Assembly: GCF_016522535.1 (NCBI RefSeq)
Contig: NZ_JAEHOI010000002.1
Span: forward strand, 372,001 to 436,000
Origin: Leucobacter edaphi
GTDB lineage: Bacteria > Actinomycetota > Actinomycetes > Actinomycetales > Microbacteriaceae
Direction: 5' to 3'
DNA length: 64,000 nt
In this document: piece by piece, positions 52,457-62,000 of the stretch
Numbering within the stretch: the stretch's first letter is position 1
How the letters are laid out: each line of letters opens with the position of its first letter
Translations under genes and position numbers: made by a program
The notes under the pieces: generated by a model
The model's input: the letters and a program-made list of their open reading frames with translations, nothing else
The model's database searches: none
Told to the model about the DNA's origin: nothing

Positions 52457-53797
52457 ATGGTCGATGTCATCGGCGGACCCTCGCTCCCGCAGGAGCGCAA
52501 GCTCGTCACCAGCATCCCCGGCCCGAAGTCGCAGGAGCTCCTCGCCCGTAAGAACGCCGCCGTCGCCGCCGGTGTCGGCGTCGCCCTCCCCGTCTCGATT
52601 GTTGCGGCCGGTGGTGGCGTCATGGTCGACGCCGACGGCAACTCGCTCGTCGATCTCGGCTCCGGCATCGCCGTGACCGGTGTCGGCAACGCGGCACCCG
52701 CCGTCGTCGAGGCCGTGACCAACCAGGTCCAGCAGTTCACCCACACCTGCTTCACCGTGACCCCCTACGAGGGCTACGTCGAGGTCGCCGAGAAGCTCAA
52801 CGCCGTGACCCCCGGCGATCACGAGAAGCGCTCCGCACTCTTCAACTCCGGCGCAGAGGCCGTTGAGAACGCCATCAAGATCGCGCGTCACTTCACGAAG
52901 AAGAACGCCGTCGTCGTGTTCGACCACGCCTACCACGGCCGCACCAACCTCACCATGGGCATGACCGCCAAGAACATGCCTTACAAGGATGGCTTCGGCC
53001 CCTTCGCCCCCGAGGTCTACCGCGTTCCCACCTCGTACCCCTACCGCGACGGCATGACCGGCGCCGAGGCAGCCGCCAACACCATCTCGGCCATCGAGAA
53101 GCAGGTCGGTGCGAACAACCTCGCCGCGATCATCATCGAGCCGATCCAGGGCGAGGGCGGCTTCATCGCCCCGGCCGAGGGCTTCCTCCCCGCGCTGCAG
53201 GAGTGGTCGACCAAGAACAACGTCGTGTTCATCCTCGACGAGGTGCAGACCGGCTTCGCCCGCACCGGTGACCTGTTCGCCGCAAACTTCGAGGGCGTCG
53301 TCCCCGATCTCGTCACCACCGCGAAGGGCATCGCCGGCGGCCTGCCGCTGTCGGCCGTGACCGGCCGCGCCGAGATCATGGATTCGGCTCACGCCGGCGG
53401 CCTGGGCGGCACCTACACGGGCAGCCCGATCTCCTGCGCCGCGGCCCTCGCGACGATCGAGACCTACGAGAAGGAGAACCTCACGGAGCGCGCCCGCGAA
53501 ATCGGCGCGATCATCACGGAGTTCTTCACCGAGCTGCAGAAGACCGATGACCGCATCGGCGACATCCGCGGCCGCGGCGCCATGCAGGCCGTCGAGCTCG
53601 TCGAGTCCGGCAGCACCAAGCCGAACCCCGCGCTGACCTCCGCGCTCGCGAAGTTCGCCGGCGAGAACGGCGTCATCCTCCTCACCTGCGGCACCTACGG
53701 CAACGTGGTCCGCTTCCTCCCGCCGCTGTCCATCTCGGACGAGCTCCTCCGTGACGGCCTCTCGGTCGTGGCCGAGGGCCTCAAGGCGAACGCCTAA
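52457..53797 (+). CDS. gabT: 4-aminobutyrate-2-oxoglutarate transaminase
   Basis: A 446-residue class III aminotransferase that converts GABA to succinate semialdehyde. The PLP lysine is K290 in VTTAKGIAGGLPL; FNSGAEAVENAIKIAR and FILDEVQTGFARTG are standard. The ATG at 52457 follows GGAGAA at good spacing. It forms an operon with gabD, 36 bases downstream. Codon bias is strong, suggesting high expression. Confidence 0.93.
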   Translation: MVDVIGGPSLPQERKLVTSIPGPKSQELLARKNAAVAAGVGVALPVSIVAAGGGVMVDADGNSLVDLGSGIAVTGVGNAAPAVVEAVTNQVQQFTHTCFTVTPYEGYVEVAEKLNAVTPGDHEKRSALFNSGAEAVENAIKIARHFTKKNAVVVFDHAYHGRTNLTMGMTAKNMPYKDGFGPFAPEVYRVPTSYPYRDGMTGAEAAANTISAIEKQVGANNLAAIIIEPIQGEGGFIAPAEGFLPALQEWSTKNNVVFILDEVQTGFARTGDLFAANFEGVVPDLVTTAKGIAGGLPLSAVTGRAEIMDSAHAGGLGGTYTGSPISCAAALATIETYEKENLTERAREIGAIITEFFTELQKTDDRIGDIRGRGAMQAVELVESGSTKPNPALTSALAKFAGENGVILLTCGTYGNVVRFLPPLSISDELLRDGLSVVAEGLKANA

Positions 53798-53833
53798 TCC
53801 TGTTGTAATTCGATCCCGAAAGGACGAACGAAC

Positions 53834-55300
53834 ATGGCACTGAAGCCCAACGAGCAGGCACTGCTCGACAGCGTCAAGGACGGTCTCGGCATCGGCGGCA
53901 CCTGGGAGCCGTCGACGTCGGGGGCAACCCTCGACGTGCACGATCCCGCCACCGGCGAGGTCATCAAGTCGATCGCCGACGCCACGGTCGAGGACGCGGT
54001 TCGCGCGCTCGACGCGGCCGTCGCCGCGCAGGAGAGCTGGGCTGCGACCTCGTCGCGCGAGCGCTCCAACATCCTCCGCCGCGCCTTCGACCTCCTCATG
54101 GAGCGCAAGGAAGACTTCGCGCTCCTGATGAGCATGGAGATGGGCAAGCCCATCGCCGAGGCTCGTGGCGAGGTCAACTACGGCGGCGAGTTCCTCCGCT
54201 GGTTCTCGGAAGAGGCCGTCCGGGTTCCCGGCGACTTCCGCCAGAACCCCGAGGGCACCGGCACGATGATCGTCTCGCAGATGCCGGTCGGCCCCTGCTA
54301 CTTCATCACCCCGTGGAACTTCCCGCTCGCGATGGCCACCCGCAAGATCGCACCCGCGCTTGCTGCCGGTTGCACGGTCGTCATCAAGCCGGCCGCGCTC
54401 ACCCCGCTCACGACCATCTTCTTCGCGCAGCTGCTCGAAGAGGCCGGCCTCCCCGCCGGTGTCGTGAACGTCGTCGCGACCTCGAAGTCGAGCGCCCAGT
54501 CGAGCGCTCTGCTCTCGGACCCGCGCCTGCGTAAGCTCAGCTTCACGGGCTCGACGCCGGTCGGCGTCAAGCTGCTCGAGGCCGCGGCGCAGAACGTGCT
54601 CCGCACCTCGATGGAGCTCGGCGGCAACGCCCCGTTCCTCGTGTTCGAGGACGCCGATCTCGATAAGGCCGTCGAGGGCGCGATGCTCGCGAAGTTCCGC
54701 AACATCGGCCAGGCCTGCACCGCAGCCAACCGCATCATTGTGCACGAGTCGGTCGCCGACGAGTTCGCCCGCCGCATCGGCGAGCGCGTCTCGAAGATGA
54801 CCGTCGGCCGCGGCGCGGAAGAGGGCTACGACATCGGCGCGCTCGTCGAGGAGAAGGCCGTCACGAACACGGCCCGCCTCGTTGCGGACGCGGTCGAGAC
54901 CGGCGGCACGATCGTCACCGGCGGCGACGCCGTGGACGGCCCCGGCCACTTCTTCGAGCCGACCGTGATCGATCACATCAGCCCCCAGGCTGCGATCATG
55001 CGCGAGGAGATCTTCGGGCCGCTGCTCGGGATCATCCGCTTCTCCACCGAGGAGGAGGCCGTCGAGATCGCCAACAACACCGAGTACGGCCTGATCAGCT
55101 ACGTGTTCACCGAGAACATCGGGCGCGGCATGCGGATGATCGAGAAGCTCGAGACCGGCATGATGGGTCTCAACACCGGCCTCGTCTCCAACGCTGCTGC
55201 ACCGTTCGGCGGCGTGAAGCAGTCGGGCATCGGCCGCGAGGGCGGCTTCGAGGGAATCCACGAGTTCCTGTCCTCGAAGTACACGCTCATCCCGCGCTAA
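53834..55300 (+). CDS. gabD: Succinate-semialdehyde dehydrogenase
   Basis: A 488-residue aldehyde dehydrogenase that completes GABA breakdown to succinate. The catalytic Glu is E261 in MELGGNAP and the nucleophile is C295 in GQACTAANR. The N-terminal NAD domain includes TPWNFPLAMATRK. It follows gabT, has strong codon bias and ends in a clear terminator. Confidence 0.93.
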   Translation: MALKPNEQALLDSVKDGLGIGGTWEPSTSGATLDVHDPATGEVIKSIADATVEDAVRALDAAVAAQESWAATSSRERSNILRRAFDLLMERKEDFALLMSMEMGKPIAEARGEVNYGGEFLRWFSEEAVRVPGDFRQNPEGTGTMIVSQMPVGPCYFITPWNFPLAMATRKIAPALAAGCTVVIKPAALTPLTTIFFAQLLEEAGLPAGVVNVVATSKSSAQSSALLSDPRLRKLSFTGSTPVGVKLLEAAAQNVLRTSMELGGNAPFLVFEDADLDKAVEGAMLAKFRNIGQACTAANRIIVHESVADEFARRIGERVSKMTVGRGAEEGYDIGALVEEKAVTNTARLVADAVETGGTIVTGGDAVDGPGHFFEPTVIDHISPQAAIMREEIFGPLLGIIRFSTEEEAVEIANNTEYGLISYVFTENIGRGMRMIEKLETGMMGLNTGLVSNAAAPFGGVKQSGIGREGGFEGIHEFLSSKYTLIPR

Positions 55301-55316
55301 TCACCGCGTGAGCACC

Positions 55317-55352
55317 AAGGGGCGCCGGATCCACTGGGATCCGGCGCCCCTT
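55317..55352 (+). terminator. Terminator of gabTD
   Basis: A perfect 16-bp inverted repeat (55317-55332 / 55337-55352; core GGCGCCGGATCC) with a 4-base ACTG loop, followed by T and CGCGTT. The strongest intrinsic terminator in the window. Confidence 0.85.
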
Positions 55353-55500
55353 TCGCGTTGGGGGGCGTCGTTTTCGGCGCGGGGTCGGCGGCCCCTTCGG
55401 CGTCGTGAGTCGCACCCCAGGGTCGCGGCCCGCGACGATTGCGCGTTGTGGGCGGCACCCATTCGTGAGGCGGTTCGCGGCCCGGCGTCCCGGCGTCCGG

Positions 55501-56115
55501 TTAGTCCTGATCAGCGGCGCGGTCGGCGCGCTCGGCCCACCACAGCGCCGTCTCGCCGTAACGCTTGTCGCGGAGCGGGACGAGCGCCGCGGGCCAGCGC
55601 GGCTCTCCCGATCGGGTGCTGCGCTCCACGAGCACGACTCCGTCCGGCGCGATCAGGGGAGCGAGCGCCGCGAGGTTCGCCGTGAGCTCGTCGTCGGCGA
55701 GATCGTAGGGCGGGTCGAGAAGCGCAACATCCCACTCGGGAGGCGCCGGTCGGGCGGCCTGCTCGTCGAGGTAACTCTGCACGGAGTGCTTGAGCGCCGA
55801 GATCGCGGGCGCCTGTGCGCCGCTGGCGCCGCGGGTGAACGCCGCGAGCACGATCCTGGCATTGTCCTGCGCGATCTTCGCCGCAGCAGGGTGCTTCTCC
55901 ACGAGCTCGACGCGCCGCGCTCCGCGGCTCGCCGCCTCGAGCCCGAGCGCGCCCGAACCCGCGTACAGGTCGAGCACGCGCGCCCCGTCGATGAGGTCCC
56001 AGGATTCGAGCGACGAGAAGATGGCCTCGCGCACCCGGTCGCTCGTCGGGCGCGTGCCCGATTTCGGGACGGAAAGTCGGAGGGAACCGGCGATCCCGGC
56101 GATGATTCTGGTCAC
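55501..56115 (-). CDS. rsmD: 16S rRNA (guanine(966)-N2)-methyltransferase
   Basis: A 204-residue SAM-dependent methyltransferase. The SAM site is DLYAGSGALGLEAASRG and the catalytic motif is LLDPPYD (NPPY class). It modifies G966 of 16S rRNA. The GTG at 56115 is six bases after TACGCT on the minus strand; the longer frame upstream is not favoured because it would overlap recG. Confidence 0.93.
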   Translation of the reverse strand: MTRIIAGIAGSLRLSVPKSGTRPTSDRVREAIFSSLESWDLIDGARVLDLYAGSGALGLEAASRGARRVELVEKHPAAAKIAQDNARIVLAAFTRGASGAQAPAISALKHSVQSYLDEQAARPAPPEWDVALLDPPYDLADDELTANLAALAPLIAPDGVVLVERSTRSGEPRWPAALVPLRDKRYGETALWWAERADRAADQD

Positions 56116-56121
56116 GGAACG

Positions 56122-56160
56122 AGCGTAGCGCCCGTCAGTGTCAGCGGTCGCCGATAGCCT
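56122..56160. promoter_or_regulatory. Divergent leaderless promoters of rsmD and recG
   Basis: TACGCT (56122-56127, minus strand) and TAGCCT (56155-56160, plus strand) each lie six bases before their start codon. Their upstream regions overlap in a 51-base intergenic space. Confidence 0.55.
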
Positions 56161-56166
56161 GGTCGT

Positions 56167-58353
56167 ATGACCACCGCGACCCTCGAGACCCCGCTCGACG
56201 GGGTCGTGGGTGCGCGCACCGCGAAACCGCTTGCCAAAGCGTTCGGAGTCACCACCGTCGGCGAGCTGCTGCACCACATTCCCCGGCGCTACTCGCGGCG
56301 CGGAGAGCTCACACCGCTCGCCGGCTTGCCTCCCGGCGAGCACATCACGGTCGTGGCCCAGGTACTCGACGTGCGCGAGCGCACGATGCAGCGGCGGCGG
56401 GGGAGCCTCCTCGAAGCTCGGATCACGGACGGCACGGGCACGCTCTCGCTCACGTTCTTCAACCAGGCGTGGCGCGCGCGGGATCTCGTTGCGGGCCGTC
56501 GCGGCATCTTCGCTGGCAAGGTCAGCGAGTATCGCGGCCAGCTGCAGCTCCAGCACCCCGAGTACGAGCTGTTCGAGAATCGGGAAGACGCCCCCGGTGC
56601 CGATCAGCTGGACGAGGCGGCCGCGAAGGCCTGGTCAGAGACTCCCGTGCCGATCTACCCTGCGACGGCGCAGGTGCCGAGCTGGACCGTGCAGCGCACC
56701 GTCGAACTCGCGCTCGACGCGCTCGGACCCGTCGACGATCCGATCCCCGCGGAGATCCTCCGCTCGGAGGGGATCATGCCACTGGGCCGCGCGCTCGAGC
56801 TCGTGCACCGGCCGCGCACGGACGCCGACTGGCGGGGAGCGCGGGAGAGCCTGCGGTTCCGCGAGGCGTTCGAGCTGCAGCTCGCCCTCCTGGACCGGCG
56901 GCGGCGCGCGGCGGGGGAGCCGAGCACCCCGCGGCCGATCGAGTCTGCGCCGCTCGCCCGCTTTGATGCCGCGTTGCCGTTCGAGCTCACGGGGGATCAG
57001 CGCGCTGCCGGCGCCGCCATCGCCGCGGAGCTGGCTCAGCCGCACCCCATGCACCGGCTGCTGCAGGGTGAGGTCGGTTCCGGTAAGACGCTCGTCGCGC
57101 TGCGCGCGATGCTGCAGGTCGCTGGCAGCGGCGGGCAGAGCGCCCTCCTCGCCCCGACCGAGGTGCTCGCGGCCCAGCATTTCCGCTCGGTCGTTGAGGC
57201 CCTCGGCCCCGATCTCGCGTCCGAGATGAACCCCGTGCTGCTCACCGGCCGCATGCCTGCCGCGGAGCGCAAGCGCGCCCTGCTCGCCCTCGCCTCGGGC
57301 ACCTCCCGGATCGCGATCGGCACCCACGCTCTCATCAGCGACAACGTCACGTTCTTCGACCTCGGCTTCATCGTCGTCGACGAGCAGCACCGCTTCGGCG
57401 TCGATCAGCGCGAGGCGCTGCGCCGCAAGGGCACCCAGCCCCACGTGCTCGCCATGACCGCCACCCCGATCCCGCGCACCGTCGCGCTCACCGCCTTCGG
57501 CGACCTTGAGGTGACCACGATCCGCGAGCTTCCGCCCGGTCGCCAGGGCATCGAGACCTTCGCGGTCCCCGAGATCGAGATGCCGCGCCGCGCGGCGCGC
57601 GTCTGGGAGCGGGCCGCCGAGGAGCTCGTGAAGGGCCGCCAGATCTATGTCGTCTGCCCCGCAATCGCTCCCGGTGAGGCCGAGACGCCGTCCGGTGAGG
57701 AGCCGGGAGACGCGGGAGATGCCGCGGGGGAGCAGCGACCCATCGCGAACGTCGCCGAGACGGTCGCCGAGCTGCGGGCTCGCCCCGAGTACGCGGGCGC
57801 GCGCATCGAGGGCCTCCACGGCGCGCTCCCTGGTCCCGAAAAAGACCGGATCATGACAGAGTTCGCGGCGGGAGAGATCGGGATGCTCGTCGCCACCACC
57901 GTGATCGAGGTCGGCGTCAACGTTCCGAACGCGTCAACCATGATCGTGCGCGACGCCGACCGCTTCGGCATCTCCCAGCTGCACCAGCTGCGCGGCCGCG
58001 TCGGCCGGGGCGAACACGCGGGCCTCTGCCTCCTCATGACCCGCGCCGAGGCGGGCAGCGTCGCCCGCGAACGCATTGACGCGATCGCCGCGACCTCGGA
58101 CGGATTCGCGCTGGCCGAGGTCGATCTCGAGCTCCGCCGCGAGGGGGACATCCTCGGCACCGCGCAGTCCGGCGGCAGATCAACGCTCAAACTCCTCCGG
58201 GTCGCCGAGCACGGCGAACTCATCCAGCACGCCCGCGATGTCGCAGGCGCCCTCCTCGAAGCCGACCCCGAACTCGTGGCGGCCCCCGGGCTCGCCGAGC
58301 TGCTCGCGCGCGAGCGCGCGGCCGGACACATCGACAACCTCGCCAAGTCCTGA
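56167..58353 (+). CDS. recG: ATP-dependent DNA helicase RecG
   Basis: A 728-residue branch-migration helicase. It has an N-terminal wedge/OB domain, Walker A in LLQGEVGSGKTLVALRA, DEQHRFG (motif II), TATPIPRT (motif III), and motif VI in QLRGRVGRGEHAG. A short acidic insert (GEEPGDAGDAAGEQ) lies before the second helicase domain. The ATG is six bases after TAGCCT. Confidence 0.95.
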   Translation: MTTATLETPLDGVVGARTAKPLAKAFGVTTVGELLHHIPRRYSRRGELTPLAGLPPGEHITVVAQVLDVRERTMQRRRGSLLEARITDGTGTLSLTFFNQAWRARDLVAGRRGIFAGKVSEYRGQLQLQHPEYELFENREDAPGADQLDEAAAKAWSETPVPIYPATAQVPSWTVQRTVELALDALGPVDDPIPAEILRSEGIMPLGRALELVHRPRTDADWRGARESLRFREAFELQLALLDRRRRAAGEPSTPRPIESAPLARFDAALPFELTGDQRAAGAAIAAELAQPHPMHRLLQGEVGSGKTLVALRAMLQVAGSGGQSALLAPTEVLAAQHFRSVVEALGPDLASEMNPVLLTGRMPAAERKRALLALASGTSRIAIGTHALISDNVTFFDLGFIVVDEQHRFGVDQREALRRKGTQPHVLAMTATPIPRTVALTAFGDLEVTTIRELPPGRQGIETFAVPEIEMPRRAARVWERAAEELVKGRQIYVVCPAIAPGEAETPSGEEPGDAGDAAGEQRPIANVAETVAELRARPEYAGARIEGLHGALPGPEKDRIMTEFAAGEIGMLVATTVIEVGVNVPNASTMIVRDADRFGISQLHQLRGRVGRGEHAGLCLLMTRAEAGSVARERIDAIAATSDGFALAEVDLELRREGDILGTAQSGGRSTLKLLRVAEHGELIQHARDVAGALLEADPELVAAPGLAELLARERAAGHIDNLAKS

Positions 58354-58394
58354 GCGACGCCCCGCGTGGGTTCTGGCCCGGCGTGCGCTCCGAA

Positions 58395-58408
58395 CGGTAC
58401 CGCGGTAC
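58395..58408. promoter_or_regulatory. 14-bp palindrome upstream of the ABC transporter
   Basis: GGTACCGCGGTACC (58395-58408) reads the same on both strands and lies about 100 bases before the ABC ATPase start. It may be the operator of the response regulator encoded downstream, which is inference only. Confidence 0.4.
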
Positions 58409-58507
58409 CACTGCCAGGCACCCCGGGGCGACGCGGCAGCGCCCTCCATCCACGTAGCGTGAAACCATCGCCCATCGCGGGTGGTCCCCGAACACGAGGA
58501 GGAACCC

Positions 58508-59431
58508 ATGATCGAAGCACGCGGCCTCACCAAGTCGTACGGTGCGAAGCGCGCCGTCGACGACGCCACCTTCACCGTCCGGCCCGGCACCGTCACGGGC
58601 TTCCTCGGCCCGAACGGCGCCGGCAAATCCACGAGCATGCGCCTCATGGTCGGCCTCGACCGCCCCACGTCCGGCACCGTCACGGTCAACGGCTCGCGCT
58701 ACGGCGAGCTCGCCGCGCCCGTCCACGAGGTGGGCGTGCTGCTCGACGCGAAGGGCGTCCACCCCGGGCGCACCGCTCGCAGCCACCTCCGCGCACTCGC
58801 GGCGACCCACCGCATCAGCGACGGCCGCGTCGACGAGGTCCTCGCGCTCGCGGGTCTCACCGCCGTCGCGAACAAGCGCGTCGGCGGCTTTTCCCTCGGG
58901 ATGGGCCAGCGGCTCGGAATCGCGGCCGCGCTCCTCGGCGATCCCGCGACGCTCATCCTCGACGAGCCGGTCAACGGCCTCGATCCCGATGGCGTCCTCT
59001 GGGTCCGTCAGCTCCTCCGGCATCTCGCCTCCGAGGGGCGCACGGTGCTGCTGTCGAGCCACCTCATGAGCGAGATGGCGCAAACCGCTGACCACGTGAT
59101 CGTCCTCGGACGCGGCAGGGTGATTGCCGACGCCTCGATCTCGGAGTTCGTCACCGGAGCCGGTGGCGCACACGTGATCGTCCGCAGCCCCGACGACGCC
59201 CGTCTCGCCGCGGCGCTCCTCGCCGCCTTCCCGTCGGGAGTCGACCTTGCGCCCGCCGAGGGCGGCGGGTTCTCCGCACACGGAATTACCGCTCCCGAGA
59301 TCGGCGGCATCGCAGCCGCCGAGGGGATCGTCCTCCACGAGCTGCGCCCCGTCGCAGCCAGCCTTGAGGACGCCTACCTCGCGCTCAGCCGCGAGGAGAT
59401 CGAGTACGCCCCGGCCGGCGCAGCCGCCTGA
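58508..59431 (+). CDS. ABC transporter ATP-binding protein
   Basis: A 307-residue ATPase of the ABC-2 type exporters. Walker A is GPNGAGKST, the signature FSLGMGQRLGIAAALLG, and Walker B LILDEPVNGLDPDG. The C-terminal about 80 residues resemble the regulatory tails of bacitracin/lantibiotic-type ATPases. GAGGAGGA precedes the ATG. It sits with a permease and a two-component system, so it is probably an antimicrobial-resistance or stress module. Confidence 0.9.
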   Translation: MIEARGLTKSYGAKRAVDDATFTVRPGTVTGFLGPNGAGKSTSMRLMVGLDRPTSGTVTVNGSRYGELAAPVHEVGVLLDAKGVHPGRTARSHLRALAATHRISDGRVDEVLALAGLTAVANKRVGGFSLGMGQRLGIAAALLGDPATLILDEPVNGLDPDGVLWVRQLLRHLASEGRTVLLSSHLMSEMAQTADHVIVLGRGRVIADASISEFVTGAGGAHVIVRSPDDARLAAALLAAFPSGVDLAPAEGGGFSAHGITAPEIGGIAAAEGIVLHELRPVAASLEDAYLALSREEIEYAPAGAAA

Positions 59432-59459
59432 TCCGGAAACGCACGAGAGGCACAGCATC

Positions 59460-60452
59460 ATGACGCATCAGAATCTCCCCACGAACCCCGCGAGCGGCCC
59501 CGTCGGCGTCCCCGGACCGGACGCGAGCCCCCAGGGTGGCTCGCTCCTTCTCGACGCGGCACCGGACGCCCCGATCGCCGAGCAGGGATCGCCCGCCGAG
59601 GCGACCGCGGCACGCCACGGAGGACGGCCCGCGCGCCAGGGGGCCGCCCCCGGCTCGAGTCTCAGCTTCGGCGGCGTCCTCCGCTCGGAGCGCATCAAGC
59701 TCCTGTCGTTGCGCAGCGTGAAGATCACCCTGCTCCTGACGCTTGCAATGGGGATCGGCCTCGCCGGTCTCATGGGCTTCGCCGGACTCGAGATGGTGCA
59801 GGCCCAGGGCGGCGCCGACCCGTCCCCGACTGTCCTGCAGATGTACCTGCTGACCGTCTCGACGTTCGCCGCGCCGTTCCTCGCGATGGTGTTCGGCGTC
59901 CTCGGGGTGTTCTCGGTCACGAGCGAGTATTCGAGCGGCATGATCCTCTCCACGCTCGCCGCCGCGCCGCGTCGCGGCCAGGTCTTCGTTGCGAAGGCGC
60001 TCGTGCTCTCGGCCATCGCGGCGGTCGTGGCGTTCATCATTGCAGCGGTCGGTCTGCTGATCGCGGTCATCTACTTCCCGGCGTCGGCCTCGCAGATCCT
60101 CACCTGGGAGGTGCTCTCCGGGATCCTGGGCACGGTGGTGTATCAGGTGCTGATCGCGCTGCTCGCGTTCGGGATCGCGGCGCTGCTGCGCTCCACTGCC
60201 GGTGGCATCTCGGCGATCGTCGGCCTGATCTTTGTGCTCCCGATCGGTTTCCAGGTCCTCATGATCACCGGGTGGGCCTGGATCGAGACCGCGATGCAGT
60301 ACCTGCCGCTGCCACTCGGTAGCTCGCTGTCGAGCGGGTTCTCCGGCGAGACGGTGCCGAGCTACGGAATCGCCGCGCTCACGATGGCGATCTGGACGGC
60401 CGTCGCGCTCGTCCCTGCCTTCTTCTCGTTCCGCCGCCGCGACGCGAAGTAG
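59460..60452 (+). CDS. ABC-2 type transporter permease
   Basis: A 330-residue membrane protein with an unusual N-terminal soluble segment of about 75 residues rich in Pro/Gly/Ala, then about six hydrophobic segments. VTSEYSSGMILSTLAAAPRRG is a typical ABC-2 permease motif. GAGAGG precedes the ATG. It pairs with the upstream ATPase; the substrate is unknown. Confidence 0.87.
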   Translation: MTHQNLPTNPASGPVGVPGPDASPQGGSLLLDAAPDAPIAEQGSPAEATAARHGGRPARQGAAPGSSLSFGGVLRSERIKLLSLRSVKITLLLTLAMGIGLAGLMGFAGLEMVQAQGGADPSPTVLQMYLLTVSTFAAPFLAMVFGVLGVFSVTSEYSSGMILSTLAAAPRRGQVFVAKALVLSAIAAVVAFIIAAVGLLIAVIYFPASASQILTWEVLSGILGTVVYQVLIALLAFGIAALLRSTAGGISAIVGLIFVLPIGFQVLMITGWAWIETAMQYLPLPLGSSLSSGFSGETVPSYGIAALTMAIWTAVALVPAFFSFRRRDAK

Positions 60453-60487
60453 CCGCTTGATCAGGTGCGCTTGGCTAAGGTGAGGGG

Positions 60488-61888
60488 GTGATGAGCGAAG
60501 CCGAGGTGCGCCTGCCGCGCCCGCCGGGAGTGATCCGGCGGGCGCTCGCTGCGCACCCGAGGGCCGTCGATATCTTCATCGTCATCTGGTACTTCATCGG
60601 AACCGGACTGGGCGTCCTGATCGATGTCACGGTTCTGGTGAACGACCCGGCATCCCCGTTCATGAACCCGGCGCAGATGACCTGGCCGCTCCTGCTGTTC
60701 GCGGTCATCCGCACCCTCGCCGTGGCCGCGGCGCTCTACTTCCGCAGGCGGTTCCCGCTCGCGGGCCTCATCGTCGCGGTGCTCGCGGTCTTCGGGCCGC
60801 AGGGCGCCGTAGACCTGGCGAACTCGGTCGCCGTGCTGTTCATGATCTACGCCGTTCCGGTGTATCGCAGTGTGCGCGCCGGCTGGCTCGGCTACGGGAT
60901 TGCCCTCGTCGGGGCGGTGCTCGCGGTCTACGTTCCCGTGGGACCCCGCGGAATGACCCTGGTGGGACCGAGTGTCGGCGTGAATGACGGGACCGGCACC
61001 GAAGGGGTGACGACGAGCATCGGAACCGGGATCACCGGAAACGATTCGATCCTGATCATCGTCATGACCGCCGTCTGGTATCTCGCGATCCTCATGCTCG
61101 GCATCAACCTCGGCAATCGGCGCCGCTACCTCGCCGCGATCATCGACCGGGCCCACCAGCTCGCCAGGGAGCGGGATCAGCGCGCCCAGCTCGCGGTCGC
61201 CGAGGAGCGATCGCGGATCGCTCGCGAGATGCACGACATCGTCGCCCACTCGGTCTCGGTCATGATCGCGCTCTCCGAGGGGGCCGCCCGCGCGTCCGCG
61301 ACGGCTCCCGATGCGGCAGCCGACGCGATGCGCCGCAGCGCCGAGACGGGCAGGACGGCGCTCACGGAGATGAGGCGACTGCTCGGCGCCCTCCACTCCT
61401 CGGGCGAGGAACAGGCAGAGCTGGTGCCCCAGCCCGGCGTCGACCAGGTCGACGACCTGGTCGAGGGCTTCCGTCGAGCCGGTCTCGAGATCGAGTGCAC
61501 GGTGAACGGGCAGGGAGCGGGCGATCGCGGCCAGGAACTCGCGATCTACCGGATCGTGCAGGAGGGGCTCACGAACGTGCTGCGCTACGCGGGGACCGGG
61601 GCGCGGGTCGAGGTGACGATCAGGCAGGAAGCGATGCGGACCACGGTGAAGGTGCGGGACTATGGCCGGCCCGCGAACGCCGACCTCCCCGTGCAGGGGC
61701 TGGGCTCCGGTCGCGGACTCACCGGCCTCGCCGAGCGCGCCCGCGTGTTCGGCGGGCGCATCGAATCGGGTCCGGTGCCGGCCGCTGAGGGCGGCGGCTG
61801 GCGACTCTGGGCCGAACTGCCGGTCGCGGCCAGCCGACGCGCGCCGGTGTTCCTTGGGGGGGATCCGCAGGCGCCAGAAAACCCGTGA
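60488..61888 (+). CDS. Sensor histidine kinase (HisKA_3/NarL type)
   Basis: A 466-residue sensor with about four to six hydrophobic segments in the N-terminal half and a HisKA_3 phosphoacceptor H249 in IAREMHDIVAHSVSV. The ATPase domain contains GRGLTGLAERA. TAAGGT (60476-60481) lies six bases before the GTG start, with an ATG three bases later. It is followed by its response regulator. Confidence 0.9.
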   Translation: MMSEAEVRLPRPPGVIRRALAAHPRAVDIFIVIWYFIGTGLGVLIDVTVLVNDPASPFMNPAQMTWPLLLFAVIRTLAVAAALYFRRRFPLAGLIVAVLAVFGPQGAVDLANSVAVLFMIYAVPVYRSVRAGWLGYGIALVGAVLAVYVPVGPRGMTLVGPSVGVNDGTGTEGVTTSIGTGITGNDSILIIVMTAVWYLAILMLGINLGNRRRYLAAIIDRAHQLARERDQRAQLAVAEERSRIAREMHDIVAHSVSVMIALSEGAARASATAPDAAADAMRRSAETGRTALTEMRRLLGALHSSGEEQAELVPQPGVDQVDDLVEGFRRAGLEIECTVNGQGAGDRGQELAIYRIVQEGLTNVLRYAGTGARVEVTIRQEAMRTTVKVRDYGRPANADLPVQGLGSGRGLTGLAERARVFGGRIESGPVPAAEGGGWRLWAELPVAASRRAPVFLGGDPQAPENP

Positions 61889-62000
61889 TGACCGGAACAC
61901 CGGGCGTGGGCCTGCGCGCCCTGCGGCGCCCCGGCCCCGATCGGGCAGGCAGAATGGAACTACAGCGGCGCCGAACGCACCGCACGATGAGGGAGGCGCA

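Noticed and set aside
56116-56556. Longer rsmD frame extending into recG
   Set aside because: A leaderless -10 (TACGCT) sits six bases before the GTG at 56115, and the extension overlaps recG.
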